64,000 bases of DNA from Progne subis subis (lineage: Eukaryota > Chordata > Aves > Passeriformes > Hirundinidae), in contig JAKJHU010000065.1 of NCBI GenBank assembly GCA_022316685.1, positions 4,892,322 to 4,956,321 on the forward strand, in the 5' to 3' direction. Positions 46,741 to 58,868 of this stretch are shown in pieces; the first letter of the stretch is position 1; each line of letters starts with the position of its first letter. A program made the position numbers and the translations under genes. The notes beneath the pieces were generated by a model that was given only the letters and a program-made list of their open reading frames with translations, did no database searches and had not been told where the DNA came from.

Positions 46741-47405
46741 TTAGCAGAACATCGCATGTCCGCAAAGATAACTCCCTGATTTCCTTTTTGAAATTGGAAT
46801 TATGATGAGGGTAAAAAGATATGTGATTCCTTAAACCTAAAGGAGACATCTGACATAAAAAAGCAATCTTAATTCTAAAATGACTATTTTAGTCAGTATT
46901 TTAGATGAATTGTAATCTATGCAGTTTTATCTACTTGATAATACCCAGCTTAGTGTTAGATCTAAAAAAAGAATTAAATGAGAAAATTATTCCTTTGATA
47001 CACATTAAGTTATTCTGTTAGTAAATTAGTGAATCTTATCCTGTTATTAGCATGTTACACTTCTTGATATTGCTTATGAAGAATGCATATGAAAATGAGG
47101 GAAAAATTACCTTTTGAAGTTCCTGCCACTTGATATGTTGACATTTCTTTTAATTTGTGACTGTCCTCTTGAATGCAGTATTCCACTGTCTGGTTTTATG
47201 AGAGATTCTTCATTTTTAATTTGTTCTCCCATTGATCAGACTTTTTTCTTGAATGGATGGCTCTCAAGTTAATTAGCCTTTCAAGGAAACCATGTTCTCC
47301 TATATAGTTATTAATGAGTATCTCTCCCATTCAGTACTCTTTGCTCTTTTTCATTAGGGGACATTCAAGGCCTGGTCAACCTGTTTCTGGTACTACTGAA
47401 GACAG

Positions 47406-47559
47406 CAAGAATCTCGCTGCAGATTTCAGGGAGAACAAGAGCAGACCCTGGGAGTGAAGAAACATCATTTCCATTCACTTTGGCTGTTTTCTAAGAGAAC
47501 CTACAAACAGTTCTCCAGGGCAGACAGAGGAGGGATTAAAATGAGTGAAAGAATACAAG
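47406..47559 (+). CDS. Candidate penultimate exon, unidentified plus-strand gene
   Basis: Not recognised. It ends at ATACAAG|GTATGT (47560). In the frame that continues into the next exon it reads GEQEQTLGVKKHHFHSLWLF, SKRTYKQFSRADRGGIK and MSERIQ. The acceptor could be GAAGACAG|CAAGAA (47406) or the stronger TCTTTTTCATTAG at 47358. From 47358 a different frame, ending at TGA 47455-47457, is also open (GHSRPGQPVSGTTEDSKNLA...). An internal ATG at 47541 could alternatively be the start of a short protein. Confidence 0.3.
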
Positions 47560-47835
47560 GTATGTTTCCCTCTCCTTTTTCATCCTCCTTATGATCCAGG
47601 TTTCCATCTTCAGAGGATCTCATCAGCTGCAGCAGCTGTGCTAAGGAGCCTCAATTAGACTGCCCTGTTCACAGTGCTGGAGTTGAAAAGCTCCCTTGTA
47701 TTTGAAGTCATTATGTACATTACATGAACATAAACCCATTCAAACCAACAGTCATTCTGTATCTGAAGCTGTTTTGCTGTTTTTGTCTGTAGTTATGCAC
47801 AGCCAGTTTCAGTGCGGTCTTATTCTGTATTTCAG

Positions 47836-48065
47836 GTTTCTATAAGGAACAGAAAATAATAGTTGGCAATTTTGTCTCTGCTCATCCTGATTCTGCAACC
47901 CCTAAAGACCAACATCTTCCTTTGCAATCGGCGATGGCCATTTTTGGGGAAGAAACAGACCAAGAACTTCAATACGAAAAATGCTCAGAAATACCAACAA
48001 CACCTTTCAGGAAGAAAATCAATATGAGATTAATGAAATTGAAAGAAAAGAAAGATTACAAATAA
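47836..48065 (+). CDS. Candidate terminal exon, unidentified plus-strand gene
   Basis: Not recognised. The acceptor TTCTGTATTTCAG|GTTTCT closes a 276-bp GT-AG intron from 47560 and keeps frame (phase 1). The 76-codon open stretch reads GFYKEQKIIVGNFVSAHPDS, then GEETDQELQYEKCSEIPTTP, then the basic FRKKINMRLMKLKEKKDYK and TAA at 48063-48065. AATAAA overlaps the stop and recurs at 48100-48105. The mixed acidic then Lys/Arg-rich C-terminus looks like a real hydrophilic protein end. This is the best-supported part of the 44-48 kb candidate. Confidence 0.38.
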
Positions 48066-48099
48066 AACCCAAGGTGATCCAACACAGGTTGTAAATATT

Positions 48100-48105
48100 A
48101 ATAAA
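48100..48105 (+). terminator. Poly(A) signal of the 44-48 kb candidate
   Basis: AATAAA, 35 bases after the candidate TAA, giving a very short 3' UTR. Another AATAAA overlaps the stop codon at 48061-48066. Supports, but does not prove, transcription. Confidence 0.35.
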
Positions 48106-50431
48106 AATGCCTGCCATCATGGAGTCATCATTTAAAGGGAAGTTTCACTTTGGAGAAGAGCAATGTTTATAGAGAGGCTAATTTTTCCTTCTTGAATACT
48201 ATTAAAATACCTATTCAAAGCTATAAGTTGAAGTCCAAAATACTGCAGTGCAGCTCACAGGAGAGCTAGCACAGGCTATGAACTGGCATCACAAGGTGAT
48301 CTATGTCTGATACCATAAAAAATACACTGTTTCAAGAGCCCAGGCAGGCTGCAAGGGGAGAGCCCTGTCCTTGCTGTAACTGATAGTTTTGCTAGTGACA
48401 TCTGTGAAATGACATCTTCCTCGGGTTTTAGCCCATACAAGTTTAAATACTGGGCCAGGATACCCATAGCAGTTCTACTGCACGCAATACCAGTGATTTT
48501 AACCACATTTTCTTAGGAGGATTACTAAATGGAATTTGAAAAGTGATTTATTATTGGAAATTATTTTTGTTTGTTTATTCACCCAGTTTTCCTAATTGTG
48601 CCACGTTATTTTGTGTGGTAGCGTGCCTCTGCTGTACCAGGACAAAATACACACTAAAGCCTTTGGGCATAAGAGGTGAGGTGTTTCCCTTCCCCATTCC
48701 ACTGGAAAATCAACAAAAACAAGCCTTCAACAGCATGAACTCCATTATGACCCTCCTTAGCAGGCACCTAAATCCCGCGATGATAATTTATCTTTGAACT
48801 CGTTAGCAGCGGTGCATAATTAACAAGTAAGCTGCAGGAACACGCAGTTACTCTGCATTGACACGGTCTCTGCCGTGCAGTTGCGGTGTAATTACAGAGA
48901 TTATACCCGCTCTCTGGAACGGGAGCACACGGTGTACCTCATCGTGTGCTGTTCCACAGCAAAGCAGAGCCCGGCGGACGGAGCTGAACGAAAGCCGCGT
49001 TGTGCAGCGGGCGCAGGGAGCCGCAGGTGCGGAGCTGCCCGGGGTCACAGCCTGCCTGCCGCACCTCACCGTGCCCGCATCGGCACCGCCGCCCCTGCAG
49101 TGCTGCTCCCAACGGGGAAATGCAGATTCAAAGGCAGGCGGGCAGAGTTCGGGGCTTCTTAGTACAGTAACTTCAGTAACTTAGTACCGTAGCTGGCGTA
49201 GGTTTCTGTAATAATTACAGGAAATGCGTGAAAAGAACCTATCTTCTTACAAAGTTTTAATTTTTTTAAGTTTGTTTGATGCTAGCACATCCCCACTGCT
49301 TTGCCGTAAAACTCCATTGGTATCACGATACCAAATGTGAAGCCGCAGCACGTAGGTGCTGGGGAAAAAAAAAAAATACCAGCAAGTGGTGAAGAGAACA
49401 GAGAAATAATGGTGTGCCTCTGAGTTGATCACATTTTATGTGATTCAGCAAAAACTATAAGTAAAACTAAATGTAAAATTTCTATTATGTTTGAGATCCA
49501 CATCTAACAGGAAGGGGAATACCATACATATCACTTGGTGCACAAATTGCTGTGCCACTGCTCCAAAGCAGACTTTCCACTCATGAATGCAGTATTGCAT
49601 TCTCTGAGGAGAGTGCACAGGCCCTTCTAGAGCATGGATACAGCACCACACTATTTAAGCAACTCAGCAGAAAAAACATGGATTTATGCGCTGTTGCCAA
49701 AGAGTAAAATTTCACTTCAGCAGACAATAAAACCATCTAAGAGTTCCCTGTTCTGCTCCAGGTGGAAGGAAAAGTAGGGAGCTTTTCTAAGTGTAAATTA
49801 TTGTTGTTCAGCTTCATAATAATTTTCTTGTCTCGAGGGACTTGATTTCTGAGTACAGAGTTAACAGCATCTCGCTCTGAAGGGCCAGCAGCGTGGCATG
49901 ACAGGACATGAGCTGTGCTGCACGGATTTCCAGCACTGCATTGGCAGCGTACAACTACATCACCAAAATGAGATGCAAATTACCAGGACATAATTATCTC
50001 ATTTGAATGTCTCACAGTGATTATTTCACTCCGTGCCACAGCCAGGGCTCTCATGTTTGTGTGGGTTCTGCTGACCTTGGCACAGCGGGTGGGGCGGCTC
50101 TCCCATCCCCATGGCTGGGCTGCATCTGGCACCCAGCTTGTGGGCAAGCCTGCAACTGATTGCTTGAACCTAGGGTCCAGGGAGCTTTGATGCTTAACAT
50201 CAACTACTTGGTTCTGCCACAAACTACATTATCTGAGGGGTTGTTCATCTCAGATGGACATGAACACAGTGCACTAAGTCTCTTCTGCACTGACAGACTT
50301 AAAAATCATTTCAGAAGAAGTTAGAGAGCAAAAATAAAGTAAAACTTCTTTTCCAAAATTCACTTGAAAATTTCCAAAATTCATTTGAAAAAATGGTAAT
50401 TGGTTTCTCACTAGCAGTATTTCTATGTGAC

Positions 50432-50453
50432 TTTTTTTTTTTTTTTTTTTTTT
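50432..50453. repeat. Poly(T) tract
   Basis: About 22 consecutive T. Could be the reverse complement of a poly(A) tail of a processed element, but no source sequence is recognised beside it. Confidence 0.85.
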
Positions 50454-52094
50454 AACTGTTTTTCTAGGTCCTCTTGTTTTCATAGTGGACAGTAAGGAAC
50501 AATGGAAGAGATGCTCATCTGTGTCCCATTTACAATCACAAACATCATCATCCATGAATTCCATTACTTTTTCATTTCCATTTTTCCTACTTAACATCAC
50601 AGAGGGCTGGGGAGGCAGCTGCAGCAGCTGTTTACTGTAGCTGGAATACCAGCAAAGCATTTCCCCGGCACACCACACAGAACCAAGCCTGTATTTTACA
50701 GGCACCTTCAAAGCAAACGTTCAGCTGCAAGACTGGGATTTGACATTCTAGAGCCCCTTAGCCCTGGCGCACCACGGCACTCGGGGTTTGACTTTTACCT
50801 CCCTTTCCATATTGTCAGTCATTCCAATGCTTTTCTTTGCAAAAGGACACATGGTACCTGACAGAGGAGGTACAACTGACACCAAAGAAGGCTTCAAGCA
50901 TCAGCACCTTGTTATCTAAAAGTGTCTCATACCTTTTCTACGTAGCCTCCCATAGGCAGCTCTGGCTCCTTCTCACTTTCTTCTCTCTGCCTTCTGCAGT
51001 TCCAGGTCAGTCCTGCCCATCCCTAGCCACCTCACCCTGTCTGTCCCTTACATGCCCTCCCATCCCTTTGTCCTCACAGCACAGCCAGCAGGCTCTAAGT
51101 GACTCTCTACCAGCTAACTCACTCTTTAGCACACCCATGGCTGGGAGGGCAAGGCTGTTCACACTCTTGAGTAATTAGCAGAGCTGCAATATATTGGGGG
51201 CAAGATTGCCTTCAGTACTATCTCTATCTATCCTCCCACAGGTACCCGGATCCTACTGAAAAGTGCAATCATTCCTTTGAACTTTTCTCTTAAAAGACAG
51301 TGATTTATAGTCTGAGAAGGGCAGTCTCCTCCATCTAAAAAATGGAGAAAGAAGAGCTTTGCACTGAGTCCAGCATGGTCCTGGTCAGACTCTTCAGCCG
51401 GGGTTCCGATACAGCCTTGTTTTTCATTTTTTCATTCAAATGTTACAATAACCAGGAGAACCCTGCCATTATTGCTAGGAATGAAGTAACTTTTAAATGG
51501 TGAAATTGTGCATGATTTCAATTGTTCTCGGGGAGAATACTCAGGACTGGCTCTTTTGATGTTTTGTTCACAGAAATAGACATGTGATGTGAGTACATAT
51601 ATACAATGAATGGACTTGGGACAAATGTTTGAAGACTTCTGGCAACAAATTGCTCACAAATGATCCACAGCAAGAGTTAGTTCCAGAATGGTTACTGCAC
51701 ATGTGTTTGGAAAAAAGATACTCAAGCAAATCAATCTGCTTGTGGACAAATAATGAAAAGAGAAAAAGGAAAAATTCCTCTAACAAATATGAAACTGCAA
51801 ATTATTCACTCAGCTCAGCTGGCAACAACCAATTTTTTGTGGTAGTAGGAGCTCATGGAGTAGGAGGTGACTGTGTGAAGAATGATTGATTTGGTATCTT
51901 ATATTGCAATTCTGGAAGAGCTTCAATTTCTAATTTAAAAGCCATCTTCCTCCTTTTACCCAGTAAAGAAAACAATGATACTTGATTTCTGTGAGCTGTC
52001 TTGGGCAGATAGGATCTATTTTATGTCCTCTGGACAGTACCAACAGCTAGCTCATAAGAAAGAGTTATTTATTAGAAAAAATATCTCTTGCCAG

Positions 52095-52180
52095 AAAAAA
52101 AAAAAAAAAAAAAACAAAAAACAAACAAACAAACAAAAAAAAAACCAAAACAAAAACAAAACAAAAAAAACAAACAAAGC
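52095..52180. repeat. A-rich (AAAC)n simple repeat
   Basis: About 85 bp made almost only of A with interspersed C (AAACAAAC motifs). Open frames through it are low-complexity artefacts. Confidence 0.9.
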
Positions 52181-55100
52181 CTGCTTAAGGAAGGATATTG
52201 CCATCAAAATCCTGTTTGCATCTTCCCAGGACAGCCATGTAATGTGTCTGAACTTGGTGCATCTTTGAGTCATGGAGCCTTGTGGAAGCTCCACCTCCAC
52301 GGCCCATCTTTCAGTACAAACACTAATTTACTTCCCTCTTGGAAGAATACAAAGCACATCTGGGACATCTCTGAACTAAGAGCACCTTTTGCCTCTCCCT
52401 CCCCACTCCTGGAATGAAGCCAGCCACCCTTTTGGTGGGATGCTGCAGTGGGATGCCAGCAGAGTTGTCTCCTCCAAACAAAGTGATTGTAGCCTGCTCT
52501 GTTTATGCCTGTGGAGTGGCGGATGAGAGTTTGGCATCCAGCTCTTCCTAACTCCTTACACGTGTATTCTTGACTGAATATGTAACTCCTAATTTATCCT
52601 CGAGCAGGCACATGCTCTCTTCCAAGGCATAGCAGATGCGAGGGAGTCCGCTTCATCCCTACTGCTTTACTTCCCAAAAACCTTAAAATGCTAAAGCCAT
52701 AAATAGGCATTATAGCACACTCTTTGGCTGAATGATTTCCAATGTTACTGCAGATCTTAGTCATAGTGAAAGCTTTTACAAGCTACTTTGAGCTAATGGC
52801 AAAATAGTTTTCATTTAAAGCAGTGATGTGTTCCTTCCCACAAATGCTAATTGCCATGATTCTATTGTAAGCTCTGGGCTTAGTTACACCGGGCTTGAGT
52901 CAGCTTGTTATAACTTAACACTAACCATTGACCAGAGATTAATTTTACCCTTTCTGTGGTTTTAGGGAGAAGGATATCGGGACCAAGACACTTTCATGGC
53001 ACCAAAGTCAACAATGGAACAAAGGTGCATTTCTGCAGCAATGTTCTAGGCAGCCTCCTCAGCAGCAGCAGGACGTGCTGCAGAAGGTGGTGTTCGGGAG
53101 CCATTTCACCAGCCCACGAGGATACAGGATGAGGATATCTGCATCCAGCTGACCTGTACCAAACTCACCTTCCTGCCTCTTACACCTTTTCTTTCCATGC
53201 TGCAAATGCATGTTAGGTTCAAGACTGCTTGAAACATCTGTGCCTGGCAATGCCAGCCCATGGCTGGTGAACATCCTACCCACTGCTGGTGCTTTAGGGG
53301 CCCTTTCTGCAGCACCTGCCTCCTTGGGACAGGAGCTGGGGCACACAGTAGCTCATCACTTCATTGTCAGAGCACAGCTGATATGTTGGTGGGCTAACTT
53401 CAACAATTTCACTGCAGGAAAGCTTGAATTCTGACTATTGTAAGAATATAGACAAATTTCTCAGCCTGCTTCAGTCTATGAACTGCAGATACATACACAG
53501 GTGGTTTGATCCTGGATACAAAACCCACCACTGCCCTCTGTCTTTACTCTCCCCATTCCCTGCAATTTGGGAAAGTTTGCTTAGAAGGGGTAAGAAAACG
53601 TTCAGGTGCTGCAGGTCCTCCTAAGCCCACCTCCCAGCTTTTTTTGGTTTTTGTTTAATTTGCTACATATGATTAACTCTGCTGAGTTTCTGCCAGGCAG
53701 AATTTGCAACTCAAAGTACCCCATGAGTGTGCTGCAGCACTGCCAGGAAGTGAATACCTCCAAAGAACAGGTATAGCAGACAGGTTATTGTAGGCTATAA
53801 ATGGAAATCAGAACATGAGATTTTCTTTCCCTGCTAGTTCTTCTCCTGGGAATTTTAGTCCTTTCCTCTGTGCCCATGCTTTGGTTGTTGGTAGCAGCGT
53901 ATTGGTAACATGGGTCTCTCAGAGCATCAGTCACTGGAGCCTGTTCTGAAGCACTGCAATGCCAGTGAACATGGAAAATCATTCCCACTAGTACCAACAT
54001 GCTGTTTGTTGGTCTAAAATCATATATTGGATCAAAACCAGATCAGGATACCCTGATTTACCCCATGATCCCAGTGACAGGTGATTCAAAATTCAGGTTT
54101 ACAAAGTAAGTAAAGGTATTTCCCAGCTACCTGCACTTCCTTTGCTAATAGTGGTAATCCATTTGCAGATTGCCTGTTACCTCCTGTGGATGATCGAAGT
54201 GCAGTCGTGAATGCAGGCACTCCACATTTGCAGTCCTGTCAATATCAGGGATGCCTGCCCTTGCCTTCAGTTTGAAGCACAGACACTGCCATCCATATCA
54301 TATGGATCTTTGCATGGCCTTTAAATCTGAGAAGTTCCAATTATTATTCTATCATCAGTTCTACCATTCTTCATAAATTATGTTTGTTTTGTTTGGGTTT
54401 TTTTCTGGAAAAAAACTTTGCATTATGAGGAATTCAAGAGATTAGATTTTGCTACAGCAACATGCAGATATCAGAACTTGAGAACAAACCCTTAGCATCA
54501 CATGCACTTTTCTGTTGCCTCTAATGGTAATGAGAAGCATTTTCTGGGCTAGGAAATGTCCTCATTATTTCATGACAGGGTGATACTAGGCCTGCATCCC
54601 CTTGTTTGATTAAATGCTAATCACAGGTGTCCTTTGATAGGATAAAAAAATAATTATCCTTTGATATTTTAGTCAATTGTAGTACTACTGAGAAGCACTC
54701 TCTTCTTGCCTATAGAAATAAAATCCCATTTAACCTTGGAAAAGCATGATTCATGCTATTTTCTTCACTGAAGGAAAAGGAGTGGGCTTTTTTTGGTAAA
54801 AACCTATTCAATGAAAGATACCTTAGTCAACAGGGGTCAGCTCTGACACTGAGAAAAGACGAAAGATTTTGAGAAAATATGTGAAAAAAACATATGGCTT
54901 TAACTAAATTAATAGAAAACGTATTTTGTGTTTTACCCAGCCATCATGTGACAATCTTGACATGCCAAATCTGCTGTCACAGTCTCTCATTCTCTTAGTG
55001 TTCCACTTTGCTATGTCATTTACAGCATTCATGTGCTTGACTTCAAGCAACTTGATGCTGTTCACTGGTCACTTGGTTTGACATTAAAACATTATTAAAA

Positions 55101-56898
55101 AAAAAAAAAAATTAGAAAGTTGAAGGACTGTTATCCAGTAAAAATTCTCAGAGCACAGAGAAAGATGTAAAGTGACTGAACTCTTGGATATACTTTGAAG
55201 AGGTCCTGTCCCTGTCTTTCTCTTCTTGCCCACTTGCTGCATCCCCCCTTGTTGATGCTGCTTCCTCTGCACTTTTCTCATGGAGGCTCTTTTTTTTTTA
55301 CATGATTTATTGAGATGTCTTCATCCTCGTCCCTCTCTAGCTGTCCTTCAGAAAGCTGGAGACGCAGCTGTGACCTGTGCCCGCCTCCTTGCTCTATCAC
55401 CAGCTCAAAGCCTTTAAACTATTGATGGTAATTTTAATTTAATACCCCAGCCTTTAATCCCACAGTTTGCTCTGTAAAGCTCCTTGTCCCAGCACTCCTT
55501 TCTCCCTGAGCCACTGTGGTTCCTCAAAATTAGAGGAGCAACAGGGAACAGGTGACAGCCGTGAGGACACACAGCTCTGAGCCAGCAGCATCCTGACCTA
55601 CAGCAGAGCCCATGAGTGCAATAACCACTGAAACTTTGCAAAGTTATCCCTAAAGGGTGGTGACTACAGGTCCATCCCTGTATTGGCAGCATCCACCAGG
55701 TGCTGGACTCCATTGATGATTCTATGGGCTATCCAGGACAGTTTGTATCGGGATATGTATCAGAAAAGCAGCTTTTCTCAGAATAGAAATCAACATACAG
55801 AGGCAGAAACCCTCACTGCCTAAACAGGGCTGACATCTGAACAAGAAGTGTGGGTTAATCTATCTGCCAGACTTCTCCTGCTAGAGCTGTGCTGCTTGAA
55901 CAAGGAATACTCTGGGTTTGTTATTCATGTTTTCTTCTATTGCCCCATGCCCCGTGTGCTGTGCAGGCACCAAGGAACACGTCATCCTTGTGCAGAACAT
56001 CTACAGTGCTAAATCATGATCCTCACCTCCTGCTTTCCCAGCCTTCAACCAGAGGTTATTTTTCACTACCAAACTAAAAGAGCTCAGAAGAAAGCTCTGT
56101 CTTTGGTTTAAATAATTAACTACTTTGACCTGGATATTCTGAGAGGCCCCACTAATCTCAGCCTTCACAGCAGTTTCTAAAAAAAAAAGTAAAAGCAATA
56201 AGATAACATAACAGTAAATTAAATGAAATAAAATAAATTAGTCTAAGTCACCATCAGCTTTATGACCGAGCTCTTCTGCCACATTCACAGCTCCCACCTG
56301 GGATCAGACCTGCAGCTTCTCCATCCTGGTCAGTTCGTGCCCAAGGCAATAGCAGGACAGCAGTTTATTTCAGCCGAGAATTTGATGCCAGGCTATTTTG
56401 GGACTGAGTGAAACTTGTCCTCCATAATTACTTTACAATCAGTGAAGAGCTCTTTCTAGAGCAGCCTGATGTGATACAAAACATGCTTTAAATGTTCTGG
56501 GCTTGTACTGTGAAACAGCAAGGACGGACAATGGCCTGAAGAGTGCAGGGTGTTCGCTTCAGAGGCCACAGAAGTGCTATGGCTGTGACAGAATGGGCAG
56601 AAATACACCGTTTAACCATCCCTGAGCCTGCTAACAGGGGACCAAGGAAATCCACGGGAGAGCTGGAAGGTTTATGACATGCGATAACACATCACTCTGT
56701 AGTGCTATGTGGGATTTTATTACAAAAATATATGTACTTTAATAAATGGAACGTCAGCCTGTGATTTTATTTCTGTTGTGGAACGAAGGTGAATACATCA
56801 TTTGTTGGGATGCTCTGAGTATGCACACACTGCTCCTGGTGTGTTTAACCAGCTCCGCAGGAGCCCCAATGGGCGGGACGGCGGCCACACCTGTGGCA

Positions 56899-57034
56899 TC
56901 TGGCACTGGGCATGTGTCCCTTGGTGCCCCCTGGCACTGGGCACGTGCCCCTTTGGTGTTTTCTGGCACGGAGCCCACCATGTCCCTTGGTGCTGCCTGG
57001 CACTGCGCAGGTGTCCCTTGGTGCCACCTGGCAG
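56899..57034. repeat. Degenerate minisatellite, about 30-34 bp unit
   Basis: Four diverged copies of CTGGCACTGGGCACGTGTCC followed by CTTGGTGCC, each 30-34 bp. It is the first of three unrelated tandem arrays in 2 kb. Open frames crossing it on both strands are repeat artefacts. Confidence 0.8.
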
Positions 57035-57364
57035 CACCTCCCTCAGGCACAGGTTAGAACATCACCATTTACTCACCTGTTCTCACTCAGCACTGGATGT
57101 GAAATTGGGGCAGGGGAAGGGAGAGCAGGGTGACCCGGCCTGCAGCAGGACAAGAGGTGCGGTGGGCACACAGGGTCTCTGCTTACCTGCCCTGGCATGC
57201 GAGCGCCATGCCCTGCTGGAAAAGTCCAGGCTCCAGCCTGGGACACACAGAGTCAGAAGCGTCACCATCACAAACCTGTCACGGCCGGCAGCGGTCAGAG
57301 TGCAGCGACCTTCTTGGAGAAGCGTCCTTAGAAGGACGGCCCAGAGGCACAGGCGGCCTGCTAA

Positions 57365-57585
57365 GTGATTTCAAGCTCTTCAGTGAAATCAGCTCTTTGG
57401 GGTTACACTCTGTGATTTCAGGCTGTTCAGCGGAATCAGCTCTTTGGGGCAATGCTGAGTGATTTCAAGCTCTTCAGTGAAATCAGCTCTTTGGGGTTAC
57501 ACTCTATGATTTCAGGCTGTTCAGCAGAATCAGCTCTTTGGGGCAATGCTGAGTGATTTCAGGTTCTTCAGGGGAACGCTGAGGG
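57365..57585. repeat. 47-bp tandem repeat with alternating A/B units
   Basis: Units start at 57365, 57412, 57459, 57506 and 57553, exactly 47 bp apart; the last is incomplete. Odd and even units differ consistently (AAGCTCTTCAGTGAAATCAG versus AGGCTGTTCAGCGGAATCAG), making a 94-bp higher-order repeat. All share CAGCTCTTTGGGG. Confidence 0.93.
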
Positions 57586-57687
57586 CCCGGACAGAACCGT
57601 CATAAGGAGCTCCACAGGAGGCTTCGGTCAGCAGCCGCAGCTTCAGATCCCGGCGCCGAAATACCAACGCGGCTGAGGGAACGGGTG

Positions 57688-57826
57688 TTTATATAGGGAA
57701 GGCAGGGGGCGAGGTAAAACATCTGAGCCAATCGGGTGGAGGATTGAGAAATGAACCAATCAGAGGAAGGATCGAAAAACGGACCAATCGGCTGTGGTAA
57801 AAAGGAGGAAGTAGGAAAGAACCAAT
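57688..57826 (-). promoter_or_regulatory. TATA box with four CCAAT boxes: promoter or solo-LTR-like element
   Basis: On the minus strand TATATAAA (57695-57688) lies 33 bp downstream of a cluster of four ATTGG boxes, i.e. plus-strand CCAAT at 57728, 57756, 57784 and 57822. Spacings are 28, 28 and 38 bp. NF-Y binds such arrays, and TATA at this distance predicts a minus-strand start near 57.66 kb. Just downstream is TATTTCGGCGCCGGGATC, which resembles the U5 ends of avian LTRs, so a solo endogenous-retrovirus LTR is a real alternative. No coding sequence follows in the minus direction. Confidence 0.6.
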
Positions 57827-58015
57827 GGGGATACAAACATTAACATATCAACCGCAAAGTCTCATGGGGGAAATACATTTCGTCACCACTCTCAAAATTA
57901 CAATAACGGTAAAAATATTTGCTGAGAAAGCATCCGAAGCAATTACTGCGGCACGTTTGTGGAGCAGCAAGGAGTTGGAAGGGGCACATGTCCCCCGGAC
58001 ACTGTGTTGGCCACG

Positions 58016-58868
58016 GCCACGGCCCCGTGTGGGACAGGGACAGGAGCGCCCGCTCCGGCCCCGTGTGGGACAGGGACGGGAGCGCCCGCTCCGGCCCCGT
58101 GTGGGACAGGAGCGCCCGCTCCGGCCCCGTGTGGGACAGGGACAGGAGCGCCCGCTCCGGCCCCGTGTGGGACGGGAGCGCCCGCTCCGGCCCCGTGTGG
58201 GACGGGAGCGCCCGTTCCAGCCCCGTGTGGGACAGGGACAGGAGCGCACGTTCCAGCCCCGTGTGGGACAGGGACAGGAGCGCCCGCTCCGGCCCCGTGT
58301 GGGACAGGGACAGGAGCGCACGTTCCAGCCCCGTGTGGGACAGGGACAGGAGCGCCCGCTCCGGCCCCGTGTGGGACAGGGACAGGAGCGCCCGTTCCGG
58401 CCCCGTGTCGGACAGGGACGGGAGCGCCCGTTCCAGCCCCGTGTGGGACAGGGACAGGAGCGCCCGTTCCGGCCCCGTGTGGGACAGGGACGGGAGCGCC
58501 CGTTCCGGCCCCGTGTGGGACAGGGACAGGAGCGCACGTTCCAGCCCCGTGTGGGACAGGGACAGGAGCGCCCGCTCCGGCCCCGTGTGGGACAGGGACA
58601 GGAGCGCACGTTCCAGCCCCGTGTGGGATAGGGACAGGAGCGCACGTTCCAGCCCCGTGTGGGACAGGGACAGGAGCGCACGTTCCAGCCCCGTGTGGGA
58701 CAGGGACAGGAGCGCCCGCTTCCGGCCCCGTGTGGGACAGGGACAGGAGCGCACGTTCCAGCCCCGTGTGGGACAGGGACGGGAGCGCACGTTCCAGCCC
58801 CGTGTGGGACAGGGACGGGAGCGCCCGCTCCGGCCCCGTGTGGGACAGGAGCGCCCGCTCCGGCTCCC
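58016..58868. repeat. GC-rich 36-bp minisatellite, 24 copies
   Basis: Twenty-four units of GGCCCCGTGTGGGACAGGGA followed by CAGGAGCGCCCGCTCC (36 bp). Shorter 30-bp variants lack one GACAGG. Two main variants end CGCTCCGG or CGTTCCAG. Because 36 and 30 are multiples of three, all six frames stay open for hundreds of codons; one copy near 58.71 kb has an extra T and shifts frame. These ORFs (up to about 340 codons) are not judged to be genes. Confidence 0.95.

Larger units (their letters stand above)
48120..56890. other. Long intergenic stretch with no supported gene
   Basis: About 8.8 kb of AT-rich sequence with a poly(T) tract (50.43 kb) and an A-rich simple repeat (52.1 kb). A small CpG-rich patch at 48.86-49.13 kb could be a minor regulatory element. 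ORFs are short and scattered; a 76-codon minus-strand frame at 48276-48506 is noted in findings. Confidence 0.6.

Noticed and set aside
52052..52300. Phe- or Lys/Asn-rich ORFs
   Set aside because: Translation of the A-rich simple repeat.
56754..57368. ORFs of 98-188 codons around 57 kb
   Set aside because: They cross the degenerate minisatellite and adjacent GC-rich sequence; residues follow the repeat.
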